Both the position numbers and the translations under genes were made by a program. From contig QAOA01005944.1 of the NCBI GenBank assembly GCA_003255065.1, positions 496,001 to 560,000 of the forward strand: 64,000 nucleotides of DNA, given 5' to 3'. The notes below the pieces were generated by a model. That model saw only the letters and a program-made list of their open reading frames with translations, was not told where the DNA came from and ran no database searches. This DNA comes from Cercis canadensis (taxonomy: Eukaryota > Streptophyta > Magnoliopsida > Fabales > Fabaceae). Position 1 is the first letter of the stretch; each line of letters starts with the position of its first letter. Below are positions 1 to 13,800 of the stretch, in pieces.

Positions 1-97
1 TTAAATTTCTAAATTGTTTTTTACAAAAATTAATGATCACTCAGCAATAAAGATGGGAAAAAGAAACACAGAAGCAGTAGGATGTCTTTAGTATTAC

Positions 98-3000
98 AAT
101 ATCCCAAGGCCGTGAAGCTTTGGTAGGATCACTGTTCCGCTGTGAGAGTGCCCTGCATGCCACAAAGCCTCCCAAGCCTGCACCAATTATTGTTAGATAG
201 AAATATAGAATATCACATTTATAGCATGATAAACTAATGCGGGCTAAGACAATGAGAAACGAGAAATATAACAGGATACCAATAGGTATAATAGCAGCAT
301 CTGATCCACCACAAAGCATCACATCCTGCATATAAATTTCATATCTATTTTTAATCTCCAATGAAATCTTAATTCCTTTAAATAAAATGGTGGTACTATT
401 GGATCAAATTTTCTGTCAAACAAACAGAAAAATTGGGAAAATTGCAAGATTTCCACAATTCTACAAGCAAGTTTAAAAGCAAAAGGACACTTACAGCTTC
501 ACCTCTAATGATATGGTTTGCAGCATTCAATATACAAAAATTGCTTGTAGCACAAGCTGTAGAGATTGAATAATTAGGGCCCATCCATCCCTGCAAATCA
601 TAAAGGAATATGTCATCAGAACTGACAAAAACTAAGACACCCATTTATGGTGTCCATAATATACATCATATCCTATTAAAGCAGACCAGATCCATTGCAA
701 GCATGGCAGAACCCATATTTGTAGTTGCAAAAGGTACACAGAAAGGATTCATCTTCTTATATGAGATTCGTAAAGCTTCAATGGCATCATTAAAAACCTG
801 TTTCACACGAAAAAAAAAAAAAAAAAAAATACGTACGAAAGACAATTAGTCAATAAATCAATGTGATCTCATTACAGAATATAGCATCTTTCTGATTCAA
901 TCTTGGATAGCATTTAATGGCGTTTTCAATAAACAAGATGATCAGACGTCACAACTTCCTACAAATGTCTTGATGCTTTTAAGTTTGGTTATTGAAACTG
1001 AAGGTGACACCAATTCCAATTCCAATTCCTAATTTCTGTTTTTTCTCAAGTGCAATATCTAAAAATGAAATGGAATTACCTTCATGCCACCCATTGCTGA
1101 GCCAATCAGAACTCCACATCTCTCTTTATTTAAGTCATCCATTACATCTTCAGTAATTCCACCATCAACCAAGGCTTTTTTTCCAGCTGTTAGCATATAA
1201 AGCATAAATTTGTCCATCCTCTTTGAAAGTTTTGGTGCTACCCAGCCATCAGTTGAAAAAGACTTGATCTCAGCAGCAATCCTCTGGAGACAATCAACGC
1301 AATGAACAAAAGCTACCAACAGTTGAAAATGTAACTTCAAAGAATTATAGTTTACCGTTGGATATTCAGCACAGTCAAAAGTCTCAATCTCACTTATGCC
1401 ACTAACACCATCAAGTAAATTATTGTAGAAGACATCCGGTTCATGACCAAGTGGCGTAACCACACCCAAACCCGTTACAACTACTTGTCTCTCCTTTGTA
1501 GGTGGTTTTTTCATTGTTGTAACTTCCTGGGCAGGTTCCAAAGCTACAGCCATTGCTTTCCCTTAAAATTTCACAAATGCAGGGCACATGTCAGCAATTA
1601 TATGATGAGTGATTGGCTTACTATACAATGCTGATAAATCATTTTCCTTCCACTTCAACACAACTCTGTGAATGCCTGCCACTCAAGAAAGTGAATGCCA
1701 GCACATTTTTGAAGGGCAAGGAATTACAATTGTAAAGATGTAAATTGATGTTGGGTAGAAAATGTAACCAGCAGCTAAGAATACATAAGCTTGGGTTTAA
1801 AGAAAGCTGGTTCCTCCAAACCTACCACGACAACAAAGCTGCCAAACCTTATCACAAGACAGCAGGCCCAAATTTTTCAATATTGATTGAAATGATAACA
1901 ATCAATATCACTGAACCTTAACCCACCCAACATGCAACAACAGAAACGTCTACATGCATGCAAGAGGCCTAAGCAGAGTGATGTATAAAGTGTTCACGAT
2001 TTCAAATGACCAAGGGTAAAATTACTCATTGCGCTGTAGTTTCTGCTAGAAATTATTTTTCATATAACTTAATAAAAATAGTTCCCCTTCCCCCCTCAGA
2101 CATGTTTTTGGCATAGCCCCAAAGATAATACCTCTAATAAAACCATATTGAATGAAAGAAAGAAAGTAGAAAGAGAGAGACGGAAAGAAGACCAAGTGAG
2201 GCTATATTTTCAGTTAGCTTCAGGAACACTTCAGTGGAAATATTAATTTAGAGAAAGAGCTCTGAAGAACTTAATCTAATGCAAAATAATTCTCTGCATA
2301 TAATATTAAATTCATCAGATTGCAAGGAAAACAAAGTTCTATTGTTTCTCCTCTTTTGAATGGATTTAACGTCAAGTGTACGATGAACTTATATTAAGGC
2401 AAATTGTTCTAGTAAGCTCAGTTTAGTGAAGCGTTGGTCCCCAATCCCACTAATAACCATATTAATTCATGCCTCGTTAATATCTATCTGATCAAGCGAA
2501 CCAATGGAGCTACAGAGCAACAAAAGAGAACTTGAAATTATTCCGGAATCTAGCAAATAAAAATCACACAAATAAATCGAAGAAAAAGATGTAAACTAAA
2601 AGCACATGCTTTGAGCAAGCAAATAAAACAGAAAAAATGCATCACATATTGAGATAAAATCCAGATTCCACGATCAACTAGAGAAAGAGAAAATAAAATC
2701 AATTAAGGACGACAGCACAAATTCCAATAATCACAAGCAGCCGCTAAAGTTTTTATTAAACAATAAAATAAACACAATTACCAGAATGGGCCGCTCGATT
2801 CACACGCCTCTGCCTGCGATTCAAATGACCAGTCTTCGATCCAAACAGCGAGGAGGAGCCATTGTCACCAAAGAACCCCAAAGAAGAAAGACTCTTAGAG
2901 CTATAGTACTCGTGGCAAGGCTCAAAAGCGAGACAGGAGCTCATAAGACCTTGAATGCTGGATCCATAGATAGACGAAATCAAGCCCCTGTTCAATTCGG

Positions 3001-3172
3001 AACTTCTACTGGCACATTTGGGCATGAACTTCCTCCGACGAGACCATTTGCTCATCTTCTTCGAATACTGGAACATGTATGGGCTTCTTGAACGGTCACT
3101 GTCGCAGGCGACTGACATGCAAGCGGCCACAAGCCATGTGCAGAAAGGAGAGGCCACAGAAGACGTCGCCAT
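98..3172 (-). CDS. KASII: 3-oxoacyl-[ACP] synthase II (KASII), plastidial; 3' end off window
   Basis: Plastid condensing enzyme that elongates 16:0-ACP to 18:0-ACP with malonyl-ACP. Seven exons join in frame with GT-AG introns: 3172-2782, 1561-1356, 1283-1080, 797-687, 590-495, 325-280 and 177-98, giving 378 residues. The remaining ketoacyl-synthase exons, including the two catalytic histidines, lie beyond position 1 (Arabidopsis KASII is about 541 aa, from memory). Exon 1 encodes a Ser/Arg-rich N-terminus starting MATSSVASPF, typical of the KASII transit peptide. Exon 2 begins the synthase fold (RQVVVTGLGVVTPLG). Exon 5 carries the active-site Cys in STACATS, at about residue 317. An in-frame ATG eight codons upstream (3196) exists, but the family N-terminus fits 3172. 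The last donor (after codon 378) is the least certain junction. Intron 1 is unusually long, 1.2 kb. Confidence 0.93.
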
Positions 3173-3540
3173 GGAAGACCCAGAAGCTAAAATCAAAAAC
3201 CCAAATGGAGGAAAGGCGAAAAAAACTAGCCTTTGACGCTAATCTAGAGCCAGACGGAAAGGATGACGAGTGTCAGAGAGTGAGGGAGCAAATGGGATAT
3301 CACATATGCCAGTGGGGCTAGTGGGAAAAGATGAGGAGCTGAAGTGATAGTGATGATGGAGATTGAGAAGGCTCAGGAATGGAATCGAAGGCCGCATTCG
3401 ATCTCTTTTACATACTAAATCCGTTCAAGACGCCGGTTTTATGCAATCTGAGAGAGTCGCCCTGAGAAGACAACGCCAAGTGCTCTCTCTCTCTGGAACA
3501 CCATAATGAGAGTAAAATACAAAGCGCAGCCCCAAAAAGA
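3173..3540 (-). promoter_or_regulatory. KASII 5' leader and proximal promoter region
   Basis: This is the stretch upstream of the KASII start. It contains a CT/GA-rich tract near 3484-3495, common in plant leaders, and then A-rich sequence. No clear TATA box could be picked, so the transcription start is not assigned. Confidence 0.4.
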
Positions 3541-3892
3541 AAACAAAAAAAAAAATCACAAGGATCTATGATCAGAAAAAAAAAAAAAATTATAAAAAAT
3601 GTTTTTTTATCCTAAAGTAATTATATGTTATCTAACATTTTCTTTTAGAGATATAGTTCAATATTTTTTTGTTTTTTTCGTTAAAAATCATTTTGTTTAT
3701 ATTGTTAACCCTAAATTAGAAATCTTGTGTACAAATATATAAAAAAATCTATATATATATAAGCTAGAACATGAAGACAAGCTTTAAATTTTTTTAATCT
3801 AGTTATGCCCTTTTATTTTCACATTATACACTTCATTTAATATTTCGAATCTTTTTAGTCTTTACTTAAAAAGTGCCATCCATTTATATATT

Positions 3893-4085
3893 TTCTTTGT
3901 AATTATAACCACCAAGTCTGTGGTCCACTGAGATTTTATCATTTTCGCATGTTCTGGATAATTATTTGTCTGTGGCCTAACCGTCTCANTTCTTTTTAAT
4001 TATAACCACCAAGTCTGTGGTCCACTGAGATTTTATCATTTTCGCATGTTCTGGATAATTATTTGTCTGTGGCCTAACCGTCTCA
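3893..4085. repeat. 96-bp direct duplication around N gap at 3989
   Basis: Positions 3893-3988 and 3990-4085 are the same 96 bp with one mismatch seen, separated only by a single N. The geometry suggests two contig ends that overlap but were not merged. Confidence 0.9.
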
Positions 4086-7000
4086 AGGCTATGTATAGAA
4101 TATGACAATCTCCTGTAAAATTTGAGATGTGTGACTGATTTATACATTAAGAACTTCTAATTTAGTAGTAAATTTTTATGTGAATTAATTTTTATTTGAA
4201 AGTTTATGTTAACAACTTTTGAGGTTTGTAGTCGATTTCCTTAGGGCCGGTTTGGTTCATAGTGATTAATTTCTATGGAAAGAGAATGAGATTGGGACAG
4301 AAAATGGAATGGGTAAAAATAAAATGATTATTTTCAATGTCATAATATTTGGTATTGCTTAAAAATAAATGATGATTTCTATTCCATTTTTGTGTTTGAT
4401 ATGATAAAACTAAACATTATTGCGGTAATTAGAATTAAAATAATTGCTCAATGACAATAATAACCATGGACTTAAAATTATATATCAGTATTTTATATGT
4501 CCTCTTTTTGTGTCATAATTAAGATATATTAGTAAAGTAATTTTGAATCAATTAATGATATGATGTTATTGAGATTTTTTAAATTATGAAAAATAATTTT
4601 CTAAATTAATTTATTTCTAAGTGAAAGGAATAAACATCCCTTGCGTTGTTGAAAGGGACCATTCAACTAATTTGATGGAATGAGTATTCCTAAACATATC
4701 TTTTACTCATTTCATTTCTATTTCCCATCCCACTCAACCTTATTCCGTCTAATTAAATGTGATCTAATCAGTTTTTGTTGATCTCTTACACTTTCACACC
4801 TTAGTTTAAATTTCAACGTGTAAAACTAACAAAAACTTTTAAAAATGTTATTTCTTACGTGCTCTGCACAAGTAACAATATATAAATTTATTTAGAGTTA
4901 CTTTTTTTTTTTATAATACATAAAGAAAAAAGCTATAGCTTAGGAAAAATTACAGATAAATTATTTGTTAAAATTATTAGAGATAACTTTAAAAAAGAGT
5001 GTTGGATCACTTTGCAGCTATTTTGCCTTCTTGTTTTATGCTTAGCTAAAAAATCAACAACTTAATTGGTTTCACGTAACACATAAGAAATAGTATTTAA
5101 ACTTTAATTGAACGCTTTAAAACTTTTTTGATATAATTCAAATCTTATATAGTATTTCATTTAATATGTAGATAGACTTATTCTAATAATAAAATCGTCA
5201 TATTACTTAAATTATTAAGTGAGGAGTTCAAATTTCTCATCAAAATAGACCAAACTTGTAGCGGAATGACAATATTAGCTAAGATTTAAGAGCTGTAAAT
5301 ATGATTTTCTCATAAATATACTATCAATTGAGTTATAGCTAACAATCTTTCTTATACAAATCCTAGTATATATAATTGGGCAGGAAAGATACTTCTTGTC
5401 GTGATTTTCGTGAACAATACTAGCATATTCTCTCTATCTCAAGAATGTACTGTGAAGTTTGATGCAGAGATTTCAAAAACAAAAAACTGTATTAGTAAAT
5501 AGTATATATGCTAACTTTTATTGAAATAGCCATATCTAGATTTGATAATATAGCAAACACGTGAAATATGGTGACGTGGCACGCGTACTAGATTTAGAAG
5601 AGAGCAATGTATTTAAACAACAAAACAAAAACAAAGAAATAATAAAAATAAAGTAGCAAACAATTTTGTCATTTGTAGAGGAAAAATAAAAAAGTAATTA
5701 TTGCATAATTGATGATTTCTCTTTTGTAATTCTTGCTAAAAAAAAATAGTGAAATCATTATATTAAATATTAAATTAATAAAGAGTTTTTTTTTTTTCGT
5801 GAGTATGATTATCTAAAATTAGTGTACTCATTTTTTATATTCATTTATTTTTTTTCTCTTCACGAATCAATTTTTTCTATTTTATTNTATTAATTGTCTC
5901 TGTGTTACGTGGGCTGCAACTAGTTCATAATATTTTAGAAATTAATAGTAGTATAAAATGTATTGGTAGCACAGTAGCACTAGCATACATTTATGATTTT
6001 GTTTGTAAGGTTTGTATTGTAGTGCTGCACCTCGATTCTGTTCTGTCCACTCTCCTTGTCTTGTCACTCAGCCCTCAACTCTCCTTTCCTCTCTTGCAAC
6101 TTGCAGCTTGCAATTGTTAACTGATGTGAAGCAATGTTTTGTGTTCTGTTATTTACTCAAACAAATTAACTTATATATTTGTTATAGGATATAAATCTTA
6201 CCTATTTTAGTTTTAATAAGTAAAAGAAGTAAGTGTGTAGCTTAAATTTTAACCAAATAGCATGTGACAAAATAATATTAAGATCATCTTCAAGACTTGT
6301 GAATTTTATATTCGAAATTAATATAAAATGAATGATGGTGATGGTGATGTAACATATACGTATGATTTCAACTAAGGAAAACATCAAATTCACCTAAAAC
6401 GAGAAAAGGAACATCAAGTTCTCTTCCTTTCTCAATCTAAAACATACAAATTTGGGAATAAGAACTTATATTATTATTAAACTATTCGTAAGATGTAAGT
6501 TAGTGATAAGAATTTTGAATAACATTAGGATCAAATTAATCTCCGCACACCATGCTTGTATAAAACCTTTTTTTCGTTGTTTTGTCTTCTAATTTTACAA
6601 TAATAATAAACTAAGAATTTGACATAATATAGTAAATATGTGAGAGTAAGAGAATGCAAGATTAAAAAAAGTTGAATTATGACATTAACGTAATGTAAAA
6701 GATATAATTTGAAGGATAAGTTCTAAACAGAACCTTATACTTCATAAGTACCTGTTTGAATTGGTGTAAATGTTCCAAGATATTTTAATAGAGGAGCAAC
6801 ACAACACTTTATTGCTCATAATATTAAGGAACATACTTTGAGATTGTATTTCCTTCATTTTAGGCTGCATTTTGTGCCACTCAATTTAAATGTAACTAAA
6901 TTTTAATTAACTCCAAATCCTTAAAAAACTAGATCCTATTTTTGGGGAGGGGTTGTTTATGACTAAACCATAAGAAATTGTAAAGGCAATCAAGTCAAAA

Positions 7001-7655
7001 TAGGTGAGCCAAACTTTATATCTTCTCAACCAAATCTCTTTAATTATTTATGTACTCACACAAACAACACTTAATTAGCTCATAGTCTGCTGCAACCAAA
7101 AACCACAATGCACTACGAAAACAACATGCAACTACCCACGTACGACATGGTCTCAACCATATATTTGAAGTTCTTACCAAGTCATCACTTGGAATCTAAA
7201 CTAGCTACTTGTTTTACGTATTAAGTGTGTGTGCATGTGGGTATTTGTATAAATGATTAATATAACAAAACTAATTCACTTAAACAGCAATTCATGAACT
7301 AATTTCTTGGAGCCAATTAGTATTTTCTGAAAGGAAACTCGAGCTCAATGGAAAAGATTTTTTTTTCCTTTTCAAATTATTTGTTGGTCATCACAAAAAA
7401 AAAATAAAAAAAATTCTAGCTGTTGGTCTTTATAGGTTCATATATTTTTCAGATTAATTTATATACTGCAAATCTTTTTTGTAAGTAGGTTCTTATAAAC
7501 TAGCAACTTTGTAATTGAGTTTCTACAGTAACTACCCACAGGTATATGTTAAAAATTTGCTTACATAATATCACATAAAAAAGAATGCCTACATATAATA
7601 GATGAAAGCCTCACGTCACCAAAGGGAGAAAAAAAACACAGTAAGGAAAAAGAAA

Positions 7656-8127
7656 AACTTGTATTCATCAATCATCATTATTAGGATAAGGAGAAAATGC
7701 ATCTTATCCCACGTGATGTTCATTTTAATTTTAAAAAAATGAGAATAAAGCTTATTCATCATAATAAGTTTAAGAAAAGATGTGCATGATTTTCACGTGC
7801 AGATCATGTTTTAAATTTAAAACATAAGAAAAGACTGGTCATTGTGAAGGGGGGAAATCAAGATAAACATAAACCATGAATACTATTTGTCNAACTTGTA
7901 TTCATCAATCGTCATTATAAGGATAAGGAGAAAATGCATCTTATCCCACGTGAAGTTCATTTTAGTTTAAAAAAATGAGAATAAAGCTTATTCATCATAA
8001 TAAGTTTAAGAAAAGATGTGCATGATTTTCACGTGAAGATCATGTTTTAAATTTAAGACATAAGAAAAGACTGGTCATTGTGAAGGGGGGAAATCAAGAT
8101 AAACATAAACCATGAATACTATTTGTC
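7656..8127. repeat. ~236-bp direct duplication around N gap at 7892
   Basis: Positions 7656-7891 and 7893-8127 are near-identical, with a few substitutions and a 1-bp indel, and abut the N exactly. The differences would fit two haplotypes of one locus. Confidence 0.9.
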
Positions 8128-9751
8128 GAAATGAGAAGTTCATGTTTGAGTTCCGTTTTATTTTTCTGGTCCCCCTCTCCACCATCTCATGAATTATGAA
8201 TAGTATGAAAAATAAAAAAAAGCAAATACACGTTTTTTGACTTTATCTTATTGTCTTTTCTCTCTCTGTCTCTCTCTATATATATATACTTTTGTACATG
8301 ACAATAAGAAAACATAAATTAATTTTGAACCATACAAACTATTTAAATCTCTGATTACTAAATTACATTTAGTAATTTTGTCACTATATTTCTAATTATA
8401 ATATGCTTGTAACTTGAAAGCAAAATGAAATAAAACGATGGAAATTTTCATTACAAAATAAAGGAAATTAAGAAACATAAAAAATAAAATGGGAAAAAAA
8501 TTACTTTACAAAAGCTCATTTTTACTTATTCAGTCTTTGTTAGTATAATTACACAAAGATAATCTTCTAGTTCTCTTTCAAATATATATAGTTTCTTTCA
8601 TCTTCTTCCTACTGATATTTTTCCTTGGCTAGTTCTTTATTTATTTTATTATTTTTCTTTTCTTTTAATATTTACGCAGTCTTAATTTAATCTTGACTCA
8701 TAAATATATATGCACTGACTTTAACCATGGTGCTTTCGTTCCAAGAAGGTGATATACTAAATACTTCCATTAAAAGCCTGCACTTCATTTAACTCTGTAA
8801 ATATATTGTTTCTTGGAAGCCTCTCTCTCTTTATTGCAAACAATGTACAGTATATGTTTAGCCCTACTAATTAATATGAACATATTTGTTTGAACAATGA
8901 TATACATAAAATCTCTTTGTGGCAACAATTTACAAATTAATTGCATTGCCAAGTTTGAATTCAACTAATTTTACTTAATTACATTTTCTAATGTCAAACC
9001 AAATTTTTATCATGTTATAATTTTATGTGCAATATTGTATACATAAAATTTGTAAATTTATTATTTCTCTACTTATTTTCTTACAGGCAGGTGACCAGCA
9101 ATAAAAGAGACTTTAGCTGGTTTCTTGGTCCTAACTAACCACTGTTTTTTTTTCTTCACAATTTTAAATTTTTTTTGTGTTGCTAATATCCTAACCAACC
9201 AGTGCCTGGATCCAGCTACACCAAGAAAATCATTACCCTCAAGATATATGCTTATTATAAGCTTAATTTGTTTGTATGTTGTTAAGCACCATATGTCGCC
9301 TTTGTTGTATCTAAGCCGATGACTTGTAATTTGTAGTATTATGCACTATATATATATATATTCTGATTTAATCTCTTCTCATTTCTTAAGGAAAACAAAG
9401 AAACAGAGAAATCTTGTATCTAAGCTAACTTGTAATTTGTCGCCTTTGTAGCGTACCATGTTTTGATGTAAATCAGGATACATTGGGTGATTAGGGAAGA
9501 TTTCCTTAAAATAGGGATTTATTACCCTGAAAATCTGAGTCCTCCTGTACAAAAGCATGGACATGTAAGTTCAATATTATTGTTCATTTTCATAATAATG
9601 TTATTAGTAATGATCATTATAGTATAGTCTAAATCTAAGAAAAAATTTATGTAGACTCTATGTAGATTTATATAGAACTCCTCATGGAATTGTGAAAATT
9701 TATATATATCTAATATTTTGTAATTAGCATTACTATAGTATTACGATATAG

Positions 9752-10264
9752 CGATGCAGTTGGCTGGTGCCCTCCTTCTAATGATGTCTTCAAAGTGAAT
9801 GTCGATGCAGTGGTTTTCTCTGAGCTAGATAAATGAGGTATGTGTATGGTCACGTGGGAAAGTTATGACACATGTTATGCGGCTGCTTCCAAACCTTGAT
9901 TTTCTTTACTCTCTCCAAGGATGATGGAGACTTGGGTTCTTCAAGAAATGCTTTTTCTTGTTCAGGATTTACAATTTATGGAGGGTGATTGTCTGGAATA
10001 GCCTATCATATGGTGTGTCCGATGGTTAAGAGTTGTGGCTAATTTTTTATGATATTAAATTTTTAATGTCGAGTTTTCATTTCATTTAATTTTCTTGTAT
10101 TCGTTGTGTTGGTAATATAGTTGCCCATCGACTTACTAATTGATCCCAATAGCTTGATGATGTAAAGATTTAAGTAGAGATTCACTCTCATTTAATCTCT
10201 GATGTATTCTTAGCGGATTCTACTACTTCTTAATGCATTTCTTTTTTTCTTTTCCTTAAAAAAA
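9752..10264 (+). mobile_element. RNase H-domain retroelement 3' tail with target-site duplication
   Basis: A decayed RNase H-like (RVT_3-type) domain can be read from about 9764: WCPPSNDVFKVNVDAV, then an in-frame stop, then fragments down to a VGNIVAHRLT-like end near 10140. This C-terminal domain is typical of plant LINE-type elements. It is followed by a T-rich trailer ending in a short A run. A 13-bp direct repeat flanks it (9739-9751 and 10265-10277, one C/T mismatch), which marks it as a retrotransposed insertion of about 513 bp. It is non-coding now. A related copy lies at 53969-54493. Confidence 0.75.
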
Positions 10265-10432
10265 TATTATGATATAGAACACATGAAAAAACATATATAG
10301 TATAATTATTAGTATGTCCCTTTTTTTTTTTTGCCCTTTATGTTTTAAATGTTTTATTATAATTTCATTATAATTTGTATGTCCCATGTTTTTTTTCGGC
10401 TACAGTTTTATGTCCCTTGTTAGATAATAAAT

Positions 10433-10469
10433 TGGGCTTACCATGTGGCCCAATCTAGCTTATTGGGCC
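10433..10469 (+). promoter_or_regulatory. Three site II-like (TGGGCY/GGCCCA) elements
   Basis: TGGGCT at 10433-10438, GGCCCA at 10447-10452 and TGGGCC at 10464-10469 cluster about 120 bp before the first upstream ATG of the lectin-kinase leader. Such motifs bind TCP-type factors in plant housekeeping promoters. This is a motif match only. Confidence 0.45.
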
Positions 10470-10586
10470 GTGTTAGGCTGGACGTGAACCCATGTCGTTT
10501 GAACTTTACCGTTCTAATTTCAGCCTTATCTGATTGCCTTCAGTCCTCTTAATTGCTCACACCTAATCACAAACAAAATAATAATA

Positions 10587-10797
10587 ATGGAAGAAGAAGA
10601 AGACTGGGAAGACTGATGAGGGGATTTTTCCTCTTGATTCAATGAAGTTTTCCTTGTTTAAAAATCTAGCTGCACATAGAAAGCCAGACCAGTTTTTGAG
10701 TCCTGCAACTTCATATTCTTCTACTGTTATTTTTCTTCCTCAAGGTCTCACTGGCTGCAAGTGCCCTCTCTCAATCTGCGACGTTTCTGTTTGTTGA
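10587..10797 (+). promoter_or_regulatory. Two upstream ORFs in the lectin-kinase leader
   Basis: If transcription starts near the site II cluster, the leader contains two upstream ORFs before the main ATG at 10843. One encodes an 8-residue acidic peptide, MEEEEDWED (10587-10616). The other has 51 codons, starts MKFSLFKNLAAH and ends at 10797. Both terminate before the main start, so they could reduce translation. The transcription start itself is inferred. Confidence 0.35.
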
Positions 10798-10842
10798 TTC
10801 TCAGCCGAAAATTTCCATTTTTATGGTGTTGAGATTATTCTG

Positions 10843-13800
10843 ATGGAAGTCAAGTTCGCAGCTTTGCAATTTGTTCTCCTTCTGGTTGCTTTACTTGCTG
10901 TCCATGTACGCCCCTCCAATGTGGTAAGAAAATAAATTGCAATTATTTTAACTTGCTGGGTTCAAGTTGAGAAATTTAAAAATGATACATTGTCAACCCA
11001 TTTATTGGAATTTCTTTTTGTTTTGTAGACACTTAATGAAACTTGTGGTGACTTTGTTGGTTCTCAGAATAGAGACAGTGGAGGTTTGCTTTCTTCTTTC
11101 CGTGGAACTCTTTTGCCTAGTTCTGATTCCTGTTTTCATGTAATATTGTTACTTCCATTTCCTGAAAAGGTATGGATACCTATGGTTAGAAAATGCTATA
11201 AAATTGAAAAGTTGAAGCTAGATAGCAATGTATTTCAAATAAATAAGAAATCAAAATTCAATAAATTTGATATTTGGGATCCGCTAAATTTAACCATGCA
11301 GTTCATGATATTTGTCGAAAACATATTTTTCTTTTTTCTCCCCTAAATTAAGATGTTAACAATGAGATTCTGAAGTGCTGTGAAAGAGTGGCTTGCATTT
11401 ATTGGCCACTGATTTTGTGGAGTCTATATGTTGCATTCCTGTGGTTGTTGATGTTGTCATCATACGCGTGATCTGGAATTGTATATCTGCTATTAAAAAT
11501 GCTTGTCCTTGAAATGTGAAAACTTGGAAGTTTTTTATGGCAAAATGAAAAGGAAGGCATCTTATCTTGATGGAGTAATGGGCTACATTAAAATATCATC
11601 TATGTGTGTGAAATGGATTGTGCCATATGATTTATGTTGGAACTTAATTACTGACATAACAGCTAAATATATGCTATTGATATCTGTTAACAAATCTAGT
11701 TTTAGATATAATAATGTTTCTTGATAGCATGCAATATTTGTGATGCGTTTCACCTGATGATGCTTGAAGTCACACATTATGTTAGTAATTTTCAACTATG
11801 TCAAAGAAGACTTTGTTGTTTCTGATCTCTCATGCTTTGTGTATTAATTTTTTGATTTATTTATTAAATATATGAACAGCACCATGCCCAATCGGTTGGG
11901 TTATTGGCCCTAATAAAACCAAGTGCTATTGCCATGTTGGGAGACCTCAATCTTGGAATGAGTCAGAGACCTGTTGTAGTAAATATGGTGGACATTTAGC
12001 GGCATTGATATCACTGCAGGAACTTTCCTTTGCTCAGAGTCTATGTAATGATACAACTAATAGTTGCTGGGTTGGAGGAAGAAGACTCAACTCTACAGCC
12101 AGTCATGTGTGGACATGGTCTGACAATTCTCAGTGGAATGAGTCCATGTTTCCTTCGGCACTTGTTCAATCCCATTGTTCTGGACTATCCTGCCACATGA
12201 ACAACTCCTCTGATTTATGTGCAATAATTAGTAATTCAAGATCTGTCATGAGTGACAGATGCGACAATTCTCATGCCTCTATATGTGTTCTTGATATAGG
12301 TATGTCCTCATTGTGTGTGTGTATGATAGAAAATATAATTTATTAGATGGAAAGGAGAATACAGAAACTGAAAAACAGCAGAATGGAATCCTCCTAAAAC
12401 ATGAACAGAGAAAAAAAAATCAGCTAAATTGGATGTCCTCGATGTATATATCACTGACAATTCTCCTTTTACATTGATTTGATGTTCTCTACCCCAATTT
12501 CCCAAGTCTTTCCCTCTCTCTCTCAAAAAGTTGTCTTTTCCTCTTTATTTTGGAGAAATCTGTTTCTCCTGCTACTACCCCCCCCCCCCTCTCTTTTCAT
12601 GTCGTTTAATTTTTTTTTAATATATATTTCATATTAACCTTGCTGACTAACCTGTTTACTTTTTGATCTCAGGCAAGAAATGTTACCACTTGCACTGCCA
12701 CAGGGAATACCTTATCATCCTTGCAGTGGTGAGTGCATTAATCCTCTGCACAACATTAGTGGTAGTGGTTTGGCTTCTTGCATATAAGCGGAGCAAGAAG
12801 AGAAGACGGTCTAGAAAACTATCTAATTCGGCAGCTTCTCAGTTAGTTCCTCCATCATGGAAAGTCTTTACTAAAGAGGAATTAAGGTCAATTACGAAGA
12901 ACTTCAGTGAAGGTAACCGTCTTGTTGGGGATGCCAAGACTGGTGGTACATACAGTGGGGTCCTACCTGATGGCTCAAGGGTGGCAGTTAAGAGATTAAA
13001 GAGGTCAAGTTTTCAGAGGAAAAAGGAATTTTATTCTGAAATTGGTAGGGTTGCTAGGCTTCGCCATCCAAATCTGGTGGCTGTTAAGGGATGCTGCTAT
13101 GATCATGGTGACCGCTATATTGTTTATGAGTTTGTAGCGAATGGGCCCTTAGATAAATGGCTATACCATATACCAAGGGGAGGTCGGAGCTTAGATTGGG
13201 CCATGAGGATGAAAATTGCCACCACGCTTGCTCAAGGAATAGCGTATGTTCCAAAAATACTTGTTCTTCGATAGTTCTTTTATTTTCCTCATGTTATTCT
13301 AGAATATATTTTCTCCTAACTGTGATGTATATTTTCACTTGACAAATTATGCAAATTGTGCTTTTTGGGCTTTAATTTACTGTAAGCATTAACTCATTAT
13401 GCCTTGTATGGTCCTCTGCTAGGCATCCTATGCATTCAATATAATTTGTTATTGTCTTGCCATTTGCGGGTCTTGCATTGCTTTTGTCGTTTGTGGGCTG
13501 CCACTTTCTATTTGTAGTATAATAATTTACACATAGGAACATTTATCACGTGGTCATGTTTCCATTCCTATACTTTGTAGTGGTTGCTTATTTCTAGAAT
13601 ATCCCTGCTTTATTTATTTATTTGTTTTGTATAAAAATATATCCCTGCTTTATTGATTATCAAAAGAATTCTTACTCTTTAGATCTCTACATTGAATTTA
13701 GCATTCAAATAAGCAGTCCCATGCTTGCATTTTAATTCTCACATCAGAGCGATGAGACCTTCATTCTAACTTCTAATTTTGGATATGTGGCAAGTTAGAG

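Larger units (their letters stand above)
3541..9738. other. Gene-poor AT-rich intergenic DNA
   Basis: About 6 kb upstream of KASII. I see no open frame with protein-family character on either strand; the few ORFs over 60 codons are low-complexity. It holds two N-gap duplications (described separately), short AT microsatellites, and a possible degraded MITE at about 4243-4760. The latter has a TTA followed by a GGGCCGGTTTGG-like end and several GGAATG motifs, but no clean matching terminus. Confidence 0.6.

Noticed and set aside
2756..3236. Plus-strand frames opposite KASII exon 1
   Set aside because: Shadows of the transit-peptide exon; the minus frame has the family sequence and splice junctions.
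5190..5260. B-box-like GAGTTCAAAT suggesting a SINE or tRNA
   Set aside because: No A box at proper spacing and no tRNA cloverleaf.
5880..5900. Possible duplication around N 5887
   Set aside because: Flanks share only a few AT-rich bases, so unlike the other gaps no real duplicate is visible.
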